DNA of 49,305 nucleotides, taken from Burkholderiales bacterium (GTDB lineage Bacteria; Pseudomonadota; Gammaproteobacteria; Burkholderiales; Burkholderiaceae_C). Below the pieces are notes generated by a model. That model searched no databases, was not told the origin of the DNA, and saw only the letters and a program-made list of their open reading frames with translations. Numbering within the stretch: position 1 is the stretch's first letter; each line of letters begins with the position of its first letter. The stretch spans positions 1-49,305 of the forward strand of contig JANYJJ010000184.1 in the NCBI GenBank assembly GCA_025358485.1. The letters are read 5' to 3'. The position numbers and the translations under genes were made by a program. This document shows positions 25,648 through 33,226 of this stretch, piece by piece.

Positions 25648-27723
25648 ATGACACTCAGATTGACACTCACACCGATGAAATCAGTATATGAAATGGGTTT
25701 GTGCGTCGCGCTGGCGGTGCTGGGAATTCACAGCCACGCGCTCGCGCAAGTCATCACCACCAGCAACGTGCAAAGTGGCGGCAACAGCAACAGCGGCAGC
25801 ATCGTCGATGCCCGCGAAGCGCTGCGCAAGAAAGACCGCAACGGCTTGACTGCGGCGCGTGCAGCGGCCTTCGCATCGCAACACCCGTTGGCGCAGTGGG
25901 CCGACTATTTCGAGCTGAGCAACCGCCTGTCTGAGGCGCAGCAAAGCGAGGTGGATGCCTTTTACGCGCGCTGGCCGCAAACCTATGTGGAAGACCGGCT
26001 GCGCAACGACTGGTTGCTTGAGTTGGGCAAGCGCCGCGACTGGCGCAACTTCGCGGCCGACTTTCCGCGCTTTCGCATGAACGACGACCGCGAGGTAAGT
26101 TGCTACGCCCTGATGCTGGATCAAGTTGCGGGCAAAGACGTGCGCGACGCAGCGCGTGGCCATTGGTTTGCGCAAAAAGAGGCCGACGACGGTTGCAGCT
26201 TTATGGCCGCGGCCCTGGTCGACGCCAAAGTTTTCAACACCGCTGACCTGTGGCGCAAAGCGCGTTTGGCGATGGAGGTCAACCGCCTGCGATCGGCACG
26301 CCAAGCCGTCACATTGATCGAGGTGCCTGCGGCCAGTGGCTTGCAAGAGCTGTATGAAAGCCCGTCGCGGTATTTGCTGCGCAAGGCATCGGCAGGGAGT
26401 CGCACGCAATCCGAGCTGACGACCTTGGCGTTGATACGTCTGTCCGCGAGCGACCCCGAAGGTGCAGCCGCCGCGTTGACCGAACGTTGGGAACGCGCCC
26501 TGCCCGCCGATTTGGCGGCTTGGGCGTGGGCCAACGCAGGCAAGCAAGCGGCGCAAAAGTTGTTGCCCGAAGCCGCAGATTATTTTCAGCGGGCCGACAC
26601 GCTGAGCGGCAAAAACAGCAGCACCGCCGACTGGCCCGACGACACCAACGCATGGAAGTTGCGCGCCGCCTTGCGCGCCAACAACGGCGCAGGCCGGTGG
26701 CCACAAGTGGTGCAAGCCGCCAACGCCATGAGCCCGGCCGAGCAAGCCGACTCGGCCTGGACGTATTGGAAAGCGCGCGGCTTGCAGGCCGTCGCCAAGG
26801 CCAACCCAGACGCGCCAGACAGTGCCAGTTTGATGGAGCAATCACGCGGCTTGATGATCGGCCTCGCGTCTCAATTCAACTTCTACGGCAAGATGGCGGC
26901 CGATCATTTGGGCCAACGCGTGGTGCTGCCGCCCAAGCCCGCGGCACTCACCGCAGAAGAACGCGCGAATGCGGTGCGCAACCCCGGCCTGTCGCGCGCG
27001 CTGCAACTTATTGCCATCGGCCTGCGCAGTGAAGGCGTGCGCGAATGGAATTTTTCACTGCGCGGCATGAGTGATCGTGAGCTGCTGGCGTCGGCCCAAA
27101 TGGCCTGTGACCGCGAGGTGTGGGACCGCTGCATCAACACCAGCGACCGCACCAAAGTGGAGGTCGATATGGAGCAGCGCTTCCCCACGCCCTTTCGCAA
27201 AGAGGTGACGGCGCGTGCGCGCGAAATCGGGCTCGACCCGGCCTATGTTTACGGCCTGATTCGCCAAGAGTCGCGCTTCATCATGGACGCGCGCTCGTCG
27301 GTGGGCGCGTCAGGCTTGATGCAAATCATGCCGGCCACCGCACGCTGGACGGCCAAGCGCATCGGCCTGGACTACACGCCCGATTTGATTGCCGACCGCG
27401 ACACCAACATCAAGCTTGGCACCAGCTATTTGAAGCTGGCACTCGACGACTTTGGCGGCTCGCAGGCCATGGCGGCTGCGGCCTACAACGCTGGCCCCAG
27501 CCGCCCTCGCAAATGGCGTGAAGGCCCGGTGCTGGAAACCGCGGCCTGGGCTGAGAACATCCCTTTTCAGGAAACACGCGACTACGTGAAGAAGGTGCTG
27601 TCCAACTCGGCCTACTACGCCGCCATGTTGACTGGCGAGGCGCCCAATTTGAAATCACGCTTGGGCCGTCCGATAGGCCCGCGCGACCCCAATGCACCGC
27701 TTGAAAACAAGGACCTCCCGTGA
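25648..27723 (+). CDS. slt: Soluble lytic murein transglycosylase (Slt-type)
   Basis: Periplasmic enzyme that cleaves peptidoglycan glycan strands to 1,6-anhydro ends; 691 residues. The signal peptide is within residues 1-34 (hydrophobic core GLCVALAVLGIH, cleavage after ALA); an internal ATG at 25675 would give a shorter, equally good signal. A long alpha-superhelical U domain fills the middle. The SLT domain has GLIRQESRF with predicted catalytic Glu541, GLMQIMPATA, KLGTSYL and AAAYNAGP. Its stop overlaps the GTG of the next gene. Confidence 0.92.
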   Translation: MTLRLTLTPMKSVYEMGLCVALAVLGIHSHALAQVITTSNVQSGGNSNSGSIVDAREALRKKDRNGLTAARAAAFASQHPLAQWADYFELSNRLSEAQQSEVDAFYARWPQTYVEDRLRNDWLLELGKRRDWRNFAADFPRFRMNDDREVSCYALMLDQVAGKDVRDAARGHWFAQKEADDGCSFMAAALVDAKVFNTADLWRKARLAMEVNRLRSARQAVTLIEVPAASGLQELYESPSRYLLRKASAGSRTQSELTTLALIRLSASDPEGAAAALTERWERALPADLAAWAWANAGKQAAQKLLPEAADYFQRADTLSGKNSSTADWPDDTNAWKLRAALRANNGAGRWPQVVQAANAMSPAEQADSAWTYWKARGLQAVAKANPDAPDSASLMEQSRGLMIGLASQFNFYGKMAADHLGQRVVLPPKPAALTAEERANAVRNPGLSRALQLIAIGLRSEGVREWNFSLRGMSDRELLASAQMACDREVWDRCINTSDRTKVEVDMEQRFPTPFRKEVTARAREIGLDPAYVYGLIRQESRFIMDARSSVGASGLMQIMPATARWTAKRIGLDYTPDLIADRDTNIKLGTSYLKLALDDFGGSQAMAAAAYNAGPSRPRKWREGPVLETAAWAENIPFQETRDYVKKVLSNSAYYAAMLTGEAPNLKSRLGRPIGPRDPNAPLENKDLP

Positions 27724-28727
27724 CACCAACGCTGAACGTCAACCTGCCCCCCGATCACATGTCCAAACTGCTTGTGCTTGGCGGCACCGGCTTTGTGGGG
27801 CGCAGCGTGTGCGAGCAATTGGTGGCGCGCAATGGCGGCGGTTCGGGCCGCATCACGGTGCCCAGCCGCAGACCCCAGCGCGCCGCGCATTTGCGCTCGC
27901 TGCCCACGCTGGAAATCGTCGCGGCCAACATTCACAACGACGCTGAACTGGTGCGTTTGGTCTCGGGCTGCGACGCTGTCATCAACTTGGTGGCGGTGTT
28001 GCACGGCTCTGAAGCCGAGTTTTTAAAAGCGCACGTCGAGCTGCCGCGACGACTGGCGTCGGCCTGCAAAGCCGCTGGTGTGCAGCGCGTGGTGCACGTG
28101 AGCGCTTTGGGTGTGGGCCTGGACAACAGCGGACGCGAGCCGTCGCGCTACCTGCGCTCCAAAGCGGCCGGTGAGCGCGTGTTGAAAGACGCTCACCTCG
28201 ACCTCACACTGCTGCGCCCCTCGGTGATTTTTGGTGAGCACGACAAGTTCATCAACCTGTTTGCGCAACTCCAAAGCGTGTTTCCTTTCGTGCCGCTGGC
28301 CGGTGAGCAAGCACGCTTTCAACCTGTTTGGGTCGAAGACGTGGCGCGTGCCATCGTGACCAGTTTGGACACGCCCGCCAGCATAGGCATGACCATCGAA
28401 TGCGCCGGGCCTACCGTTTACACGCTGGGCGATTTGGTGCGCCGCGCGGGCCATTGGGCGGGCCACGAGCGGCCTGTGTTCGGCATTCCAAATTTCGCCG
28501 CGCGCTTGCAAGCCAGGGCGATGGAGTTGATGCCCGGCCAGCCGCTGATGTCGCGCGACAACCTCGATTCCATGAAAACACCCAACACCGCCAATGCCGG
28601 GATGGCGGGCTTGGGCAGCTTGGGGCTGCACGCCAGCGCCATCGAAAGTGTGATGCCTGCGGTGTTGAGCAAGCGCAGCGGCGTGGCGCGTTTGGACCCG
28701 CTGCGGCGCGAGCAGCATCGCGACTGA
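27720..28727 (+). CDS. NDUFA9-like NAD(P)-binding protein (atypical SDR)
   Basis: Complex-I-NDUFA9-like Rossmann protein of 335 residues. The nucleotide motif VLGGTGFVG is at about 18-26; further SDR elements are NLVAVLHG and the VVHVSALGV segment, with YLRSKAAGE in place of the classical YxxxK, as in extended atypical SDRs. The GTG start overlaps the slt stop (GTGA) and has AAGGA six bases upstream; an ATG at 27759 fits the usual family length and is the alternative. In bacteria these proteins may be oxidoreductases or assembly factors; the role is not settled. Confidence 0.85.
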   Translation: MTPTLNVNLPPDHMSKLLVLGGTGFVGRSVCEQLVARNGGGSGRITVPSRRPQRAAHLRSLPTLEIVAANIHNDAELVRLVSGCDAVINLVAVLHGSEAEFLKAHVELPRRLASACKAAGVQRVVHVSALGVGLDNSGREPSRYLRSKAAGERVLKDAHLDLTLLRPSVIFGEHDKFINLFAQLQSVFPFVPLAGEQARFQPVWVEDVARAIVTSLDTPASIGMTIECAGPTVYTLGDLVRRAGHWAGHERPVFGIPNFAARLQARAMELMPGQPLMSRDNLDSMKTPNTANAGMAGLGSLGLHASAIESVMPAVLSKRSGVARLDPLRREQHRD

Positions 28728-28749
28728 ACGGATCGGCCGTGTGTATGGG

Positions 28750-28777
28750 GCAATGCGCGTGCGGCAATGCGCGTGCG
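28750..28777. repeat. Perfect 14-nt tandem duplication before the GST gene
   Basis: GCAATGCGCGTGCG is repeated back-to-back (28750-28763, 28764-28777), with a few bases of a third copy. It lies between the NDUFA9-like and GST genes, with no evident function. Confidence 0.88.
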
Positions 28778-28854
28778 GCATCAATGGCGCGCGTTGCTTT
28801 CATCACCGTCTTGCCACGCTCAGGCGATGATCTTGTCCTTGCAAAGGAAGCCAC

Positions 28855-29574
28855 ATGCAGCTCTACATCGGCAATAAAAACTACTCCAGTTGGTCCATGC
28901 GCCCGTGGGTGCTGATGAAGCAAATGGGCATTGCGTTTGACGAAGTGATGATTCGATTTGACGGCTTCGATGCCAACTCGAAATTCAAAACAACTTTGGC
29001 TCAAGCCACTGGCGAAGGTGTGGGCGTGGGCAAAGTGCCGATGTTGGTAGACAAGGGCTTCACCGTCTGGGACACGCTGGCCATTGCCGAATACCTGGCC
29101 GAGAAATTCCCCGCCCTGAACCTTTGGCCCGCTGACATGCAAGCGCGTGCGCGCGCTCGCAGCGTCTGCGCCGAAATGCATTCTGGTTTCAACGGCCTGC
29201 GCGCCAACTGCCCAATGAACATCGAAGCGCACCTGCCTGAAGTGGGCGCGCGCGTGTTGGCAGAAAAGGCCGACGTGCGAGCTGACCTGGCGCGCATTGT
29301 GCAAATCTGGACCTCGTTGCTCGGCGCACACGCCGGACAACGCGGGCCGTTTTTGTTCGGCAAATATTGCACAGCCGACGCCTACTTCGCGCCTGTGGTG
29401 AAGCGCATCGTCACGTATGCGTTGCCGGTGCCGACTGTGGTGTCGGACTACATCGATGCGGTGCAGGCTTCTGCGGGCGTGACGGCGTGGACTGAGCAAG
29501 CCTTGGTCGAACACGATTTCATAGCCTTTGACGAGCCTTACCGCAGTTCAAGCAAGGCACCTGCGCCGCTTTGA
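28855..29574 (+). CDS. Glutathione S-transferase family protein
   Basis: Cytosolic GST of 239 residues. The thioredoxin-like N-terminal domain has LYIGNKNYSSWSMRPW (Ser residues in the usual thiol-activating position), KVPMLVD (the cis-proline loop) and DTLAIAEYLAE, followed by an all-helical C-terminal domain. AAGGA precedes the ATG by eight bases. The physiological substrate is unknown; this subgroup is often stress- or dehalogenation-related, but nothing here decides it. It converges on the DUF4198 gene with only six bases between stop codons. Confidence 0.9.
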   Translation: MQLYIGNKNYSSWSMRPWVLMKQMGIAFDEVMIRFDGFDANSKFKTTLAQATGEGVGVGKVPMLVDKGFTVWDTLAIAEYLAEKFPALNLWPADMQARARARSVCAEMHSGFNGLRANCPMNIEAHLPEVGARVLAEKADVRADLARIVQIWTSLLGAHAGQRGPFLFGKYCTADAYFAPVVKRIVTYALPVPTVVSDYIDAVQASAGVTAWTEQALVEHDFIAFDEPYRSSSKAPAPL

Positions 29575-29580
29575 CAGGCC

Positions 29581-30465
29581 CTAACGCGTCGCCAACTCAA
29601 ACGTCAGCGACGACCACAGGCTTTCCCAATCGGCGTTCAGCTGCGGCGCAGCAGCCACCATGTGCACCGCGTTGATCAACCACACGCCGCCGTGCGGCAG
29701 CAGCAAACTCACACGACCTTGATCGTCGGTGCGGCCTGCAACTTGGGCCGCACTGACGCCACCGGTTGACGTTTGCGGCAAGGCCTTCACCAGCGCGCCT
29801 TGCAGCGGCTTGTTCAAGTAAAGCAACTGCACCGTGAACGCCCCGCCGCCGCGCAGTTGTTGCGGATCGGTTTGCGGAATCAGCTCCAGCGCCAAACCGG
29901 TGTTGCGTTTCAAAAGCGCGGCGGAGGTTTTGGTTGTAGTTTTGGTTGCGGTTTTAAAAGCCGGGCTGACAAGCAAAAGTGACTTTGCGCAGCGCGAGTA
30001 CATCTCGCGCCCTGGTGCTTGCGACGCGCCACTCAAGCGCCGCGCTTCGATGATGCTTTCCAAGCCTTCGTCGCGCAAATACGATTCGAACTTTTCCGCC
30101 TCCAGCGTCAACGCGGATTGCTTGGAACGAAACACCGCCCATGCCGCGCCGGGCACTTTGCTCATCACCACACCAGCCGGCTCAGCGCCGCCTTGACCGT
30201 CGATGCGACGTTCACCCTTCGCATCCAACCAAGCAAAGCGCTCGATGTAAGCGGGGTTGCGCCCGAGTGATTCACCCGGCCAACCCGCACCCACCCTCAG
30301 TTGCAGCTGGATCGGCTGATTGACCGACACGTTGAAGCTTTGCGGCATCAACCAAAACTCGTGCGCTTGTGCGGCGAATGAGCTGTACAAGCCAAGCATC
30401 AAAAGCGAGCGCCAAGCCGTTACTCGCAGTCTCATCACGAAAGGACGAAGCGTTTTGCTTTTCAT
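29581..30465 (-). CDS. DUF4198 family periplasmic protein
   Basis: Secreted protein of about 294 residues. A signal peptide spans 1-34 (hydrophobic SLLMLGLYSSFAAQA), and the mature chain starts with HEFWLMPQSF, the conserved beginning of DUF4198. The C-terminal part is a beta-sandwich-like segment ending in WLINAVHMV. The family is often near Ni/Co or other metal uptake genes and has been proposed to take part in metal transport; no such neighbour is here. Between the two halves a Thr/Lys-rich linker (TATKTTTKT) comes from a 12-nt tandem repeat (29927-29950). Starts at 30486 and 30435 are also possible; none has a strong Shine-Dalgarno. Confidence 0.8.
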   Translation of the reverse strand: MKSKTLRPFVMRLRVTAWRSLLMLGLYSSFAAQAHEFWLMPQSFNVSVNQPIQLQLRVGAGWPGESLGRNPAYIERFAWLDAKGERRIDGQGGAEPAGVVMSKVPGAAWAVFRSKQSALTLEAEKFESYLRDEGLESIIEARRLSGASQAPGREMYSRCAKSLLLVSPAFKTATKTTTKTSAALLKRNTGLALELIPQTDPQQLRGGGAFTVQLLYLNKPLQGALVKALPQTSTGGVSAAQVAGRTDDQGRVSLLLPHGGVWLINAVHMVAAAPQLNADWESLWSSLTFELATR

Positions 30466-30660
30466 GAGCTTGGTTGCGGAAGTCATGCGCACTCTACGCC
30501 GCCGTTGCGGTTTTGGATGCCCGAATGCGGGTGAACAATTGCGCCATGTTGCCAAGCCCTGCGCGTGGCGCCGCTTGAACGCTTTCGTGACGCTCACGAT
30601 GTGGGCCGTGACCGCCATGCTGTTGAAAGGCGTTTTTCTGTCAACTCCTACACTCGCCGC

Positions 30661-31914
30661 ATGAACATTTGGATGGTGGGCGGCGCGGTGCGAGACGGCT
30701 TGCTGGGCTTGCCTGTGACCGACCGCGATTGGGTCGTCACTGGTGAAACGCCCGATGCGATGTTGGCCGCCGGCTACACGCCTGTGGGCAAAGACTTCCC
30801 CGTGTTTTTGCACCCCGACACCAAAGACGAAGTGGCGTTGGCGCGCACCGAACGCAAGACCGCACCGGGCTACCGCGGATTCAGTTTTTCAGCCGACCCG
30901 AGCGTCACGCTCGAAGACGACCTGAGCCGCCGCGACCTCACCATCAACGCCATGGCGCAAGACGCGCAAGGCGTCATCACCGACCCTCATGGCGGCCAAC
31001 GCGACCTGGCCTTGAAGCTGCTGCGCCACGTGTCACCCGCCTTCGCCGAAGACCCTGTGCGCATCTTGCGCGTGGCGCGTTTTGCGGCGCGCTTCAACGA
31101 CTTCACCGTCGCACCAGCAACCACAGCCTTGATGCGTCAGATGGTCGAGGCCGGGGAGGTTGATGCGCTGGTCAGCGAACGCGTGTGGCAAGAGCTGTCG
31201 CGCGGCTTGATGGAAAAACAACCCTCGCGCATGTTCGAGGTGCTGCGGTCGTGCGGCGCGCTGGCCAAATTGCTGCCCGAAATCAATTGTTTGTGGGGCG
31301 TACCGCAGCGGGCCGACTGTCACCCCAATCAACACACAAGCGACGACACCGGCGTGCATTTGATGATGGTGCTGGACATGGCCGCCAGCTTGAATGCACC
31401 GCTCACCGTGCGCTTTGCTTGCCTGGGCCACGACCTCGGCAAAGGCAGCACGCCCGCCGACGTGCTGCCGCGAGATTCAGGTCGCGAGGAGCGCAACGTC
31501 GATTCGGTCGCGGCTTTGAGCGAACGCCTGCGCGTGCCCACCGACTGCCGCAGTCTGGCCGAAGTGGTGGCGCGCGAACACGGCAACATCCAGCGCTCAG
31601 CCAGCTTAGACGCCGCCGCTTTGGTGCATCTGCTTAACCGCTGCGATGCGTTGCGACGACCCCAGCGCTGGGATGAAATTCTGTGGGCCTGCGAGTGCGT
31701 TGCACGCGGGCGTTTGGGTATGCGTGTGGACTTGGGTTTGGGTTTGGGGCCCTACGAACAGCGCGCGCGATTGAATCAAGTGCGCGTTTGGGCGAGCGAC
31801 ATAGCCGCAGCGCAAGTCGCAGAACAAGCCGCTTTGCGTGGACTCAAAGGGCCTGCCATTGGCGACGCGGTGCATGCGGCGCGTGTCGCCGCGGTGCAAA
31901 AAAAAACTGCCTAG
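30661..31914 (+). CDS. cca: Multifunctional CCA-adding enzyme
   Basis: Class II tRNA nucleotidyltransferase that builds or repairs the 3' CCA end; 417 residues. The catalytic head has GGAVRD (7-12) and metal-binding Asp21 and Asp23 in TDRDW, followed by RRDLTINAMA (90-99). The C-terminal HD domain (GHDLGKG, His257-Asp258) is that of the gamma/betaproteobacterial type with phosphatase and phosphodiesterase activity. The start MNIWMVGG matches the family, so the longer upstream frame is not used. Confidence 0.95.
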   Translation: MNIWMVGGAVRDGLLGLPVTDRDWVVTGETPDAMLAAGYTPVGKDFPVFLHPDTKDEVALARTERKTAPGYRGFSFSADPSVTLEDDLSRRDLTINAMAQDAQGVITDPHGGQRDLALKLLRHVSPAFAEDPVRILRVARFAARFNDFTVAPATTALMRQMVEAGEVDALVSERVWQELSRGLMEKQPSRMFEVLRSCGALAKLLPEINCLWGVPQRADCHPNQHTSDDTGVHLMMVLDMAASLNAPLTVRFACLGHDLGKGSTPADVLPRDSGREERNVDSVAALSERLRVPTDCRSLAEVVAREHGNIQRSASLDAAALVHLLNRCDALRRPQRWDEILWACECVARGRLGMRVDLGLGLGPYEQRARLNQVRVWASDIAAAQVAEQAALRGLKGPAIGDAVHAARVAAVQKKTA

Positions 31915-32468
31915 AGCCTGTCAGCGCTAGCTGAGAGCTGACGCCCAAGCCAGGTCGGCCCTAAAGCTAGGCGCAACCCTGTTTGGTACGTGTCCATTCG
32001 GCCTGAGGTATTCCTTGCGGGCGTCCTGAGGCGTCGAAGGAGGAGGCACCTCATCAGCCCGGACAGGTTTTTTGTGTTTCTCGTGAAGCGAAACGTCTTG
32101 TCGCTGGGCGGCAATTCGTGTTGCAAATCGCAGGCGCGGCTGAACCGCGACAAATTGAAAGGGCGCTTCCCTCATCAAAAATTTGAGGGGAAAAATAGCC
32201 CCGCCAAAATTGGCTGAGGCGTTTTCTGCTGACGCAGCAGACGCTGCGCGAAATCGAAGCAGGCGCTGAGATGCCGTTGCCAAGCCGTTTATTGTTGACA
32301 GCCAGTTTCGTCACACCTTGGCGTCCAACCCCTCGTTCACGGGGTTTTCGGGTGTTTTTCGGGCTGAAACCGCCGTTAGGGATTGTTCAATTTTCAATTT
32401 TGCGTGACTCTGTGCGACGCGGTTCACAACTGAACGTCGTATCACCAACAGATCAAGAGGTTTTCCTG
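31915..32468. other. Long intergenic region with repeats and foldbacks, no supported gene
   Basis: This 554-base gap contains a diverged REP-like segment (31996-32041) and many short foldbacks. Examples are CCCTCA/TGAGGG around 32172, GCCAAAATTGGC near 32205, CTGCT/AGCAG near 32228, and AACCCC/GGGGTT at 32327-32346, the last followed by T runs. Small open frames on both strands have no family features and coincide with the repeats, so I do not call them. The 3' part must include the promoter of the PEP-CTERM gene. A TTGACA at 32295-32300 has no matching -10. Confidence 0.6.
31996..32041. repeat. Diverged REP-like element
   Basis: The segment contains CATTCGGCCTGAGGTATTC, CGTCCTGAGG and GTCGAAGGA, clearly related to the GTTCGCCCTGAGG / TCGAAGG core of the palindrome at 23913-23999 but with mismatches. 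It lies just after cca. Confidence 0.55.
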
Positions 32469-33170
32469 ATGAACACACGTTTGAAGAATTCTTTGGCCAG
32501 CGGCGCGGTTGCGGCCGCTGCACTGCTCGGAGCGGTCAGCCCGGCTCAAGCGGTCGTTTACGTAGGCAATTGGGATCCGGCTTTCGGCGGAATATTCCCC
32601 AATTTGGGCTGGAAGGGAACGGCAACTTTTTCCCTGCCGACAGCGTGCGATGGCCTCTCGGGCACTTTTTTGAATTCAGCTCCTGGTTGCGGTGGAGGTG
32701 CGATTTCCATCCTGTCGGCGTCGGTCGACTTTTACAACGTGGCCGCACCCAGCATCACTTTGCAGACTTTGAATTTCACTTCGCCCGGTGCCGTGACCTC
32801 GGTCACTTTGGCAACGCCGCTCTCGATTTCGTTTGTTCCAGGTTCTACCCAACTCGTCGGCTTGAACGCCAGTTTCTCCGCGGGTGTGCTGGGAACGATC
32901 GCTGAATCGAAAACCTCCACCGATTCCTACAAGTTCTACTTGGGCTTCAACGGCAACACCACCACCTTGGGCTACACCTTGGAGAACTACGGCTCGTTCG
33001 ATTGCAGCCCGCCTCCCAGCTCGAGCGCAAGTTGTGGCTACTCCAGCAGCACACCAGACGTGAAATTTACCCGCGTCACCGCCGCAATTCCTGAGCCCGA
33101 AACTTATGCGCTTATGTTGGCTGGCCTGCTGGCGGTTGGCTTCGCGGCTCGTCAAAAGCAAGATCGCTGA
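32469..33170 (+). CDS. PEP-CTERM-anchored secreted protein
   Basis: Exported protein of 233 residues. A signal peptide (1-28, cleavage after AQA) and a C-terminal PEP-CTERM sorting tail (208-233: PEPETYALMLAG, a short hydrophobic helix and a basic end) flank a Ser/Thr/Gly-rich beta-type domain with two likely disulfides. Such proteins are processed by an exosortase and attached to or exported with exopolysaccharide. No exosortase gene is in the window. AAGAGG lies about nine bases before the ATG. The body has no recognised domain. Confidence 0.88.
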   Translation: MNTRLKNSLASGAVAAAALLGAVSPAQAVVYVGNWDPAFGGIFPNLGWKGTATFSLPTACDGLSGTFLNSAPGCGGGAISILSASVDFYNVAAPSITLQTLNFTSPGAVTSVTLATPLSISFVPGSTQLVGLNASFSAGVLGTIAESKTSTDSYKFYLGFNGNTTTLGYTLENYGSFDCSPPPSSSASCGYSSSTPDVKFTRVTAAIPEPETYALMLAGLLAVGFAARQKQDR

Positions 33171-33183
33171 TTTCTATCGCCTT

Positions 33184-33212
33184 AAAAAACGCCGCGTTTT
33201 GCGGCGTTTTTT
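33184..33212. terminator. Rho-independent terminator after the PEP-CTERM gene
   Basis: A 12-bp perfect stem (33184-33195 with 33201-33212, AAAAAACGCCGC and complement) has a GTTTT loop and flanking T/A runs. It lies between two convergent genes and can act on both strands. Confidence 0.92.
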
Positions 33213-33226
33213 ATTCCCAAATCAAA

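Noticed and set aside
25681..26841. A 386-codon minus-strand frame opposite slt
   Set aside because: It shadows the U domain of Slt, with no recognisable motif or start signal.
31927..32283. A 118-codon minus-strand frame in the gap after cca
   Set aside because: It coincides with REP-like and foldback sequence and has no signal, domain or good ribosome-binding site; probably not coding.
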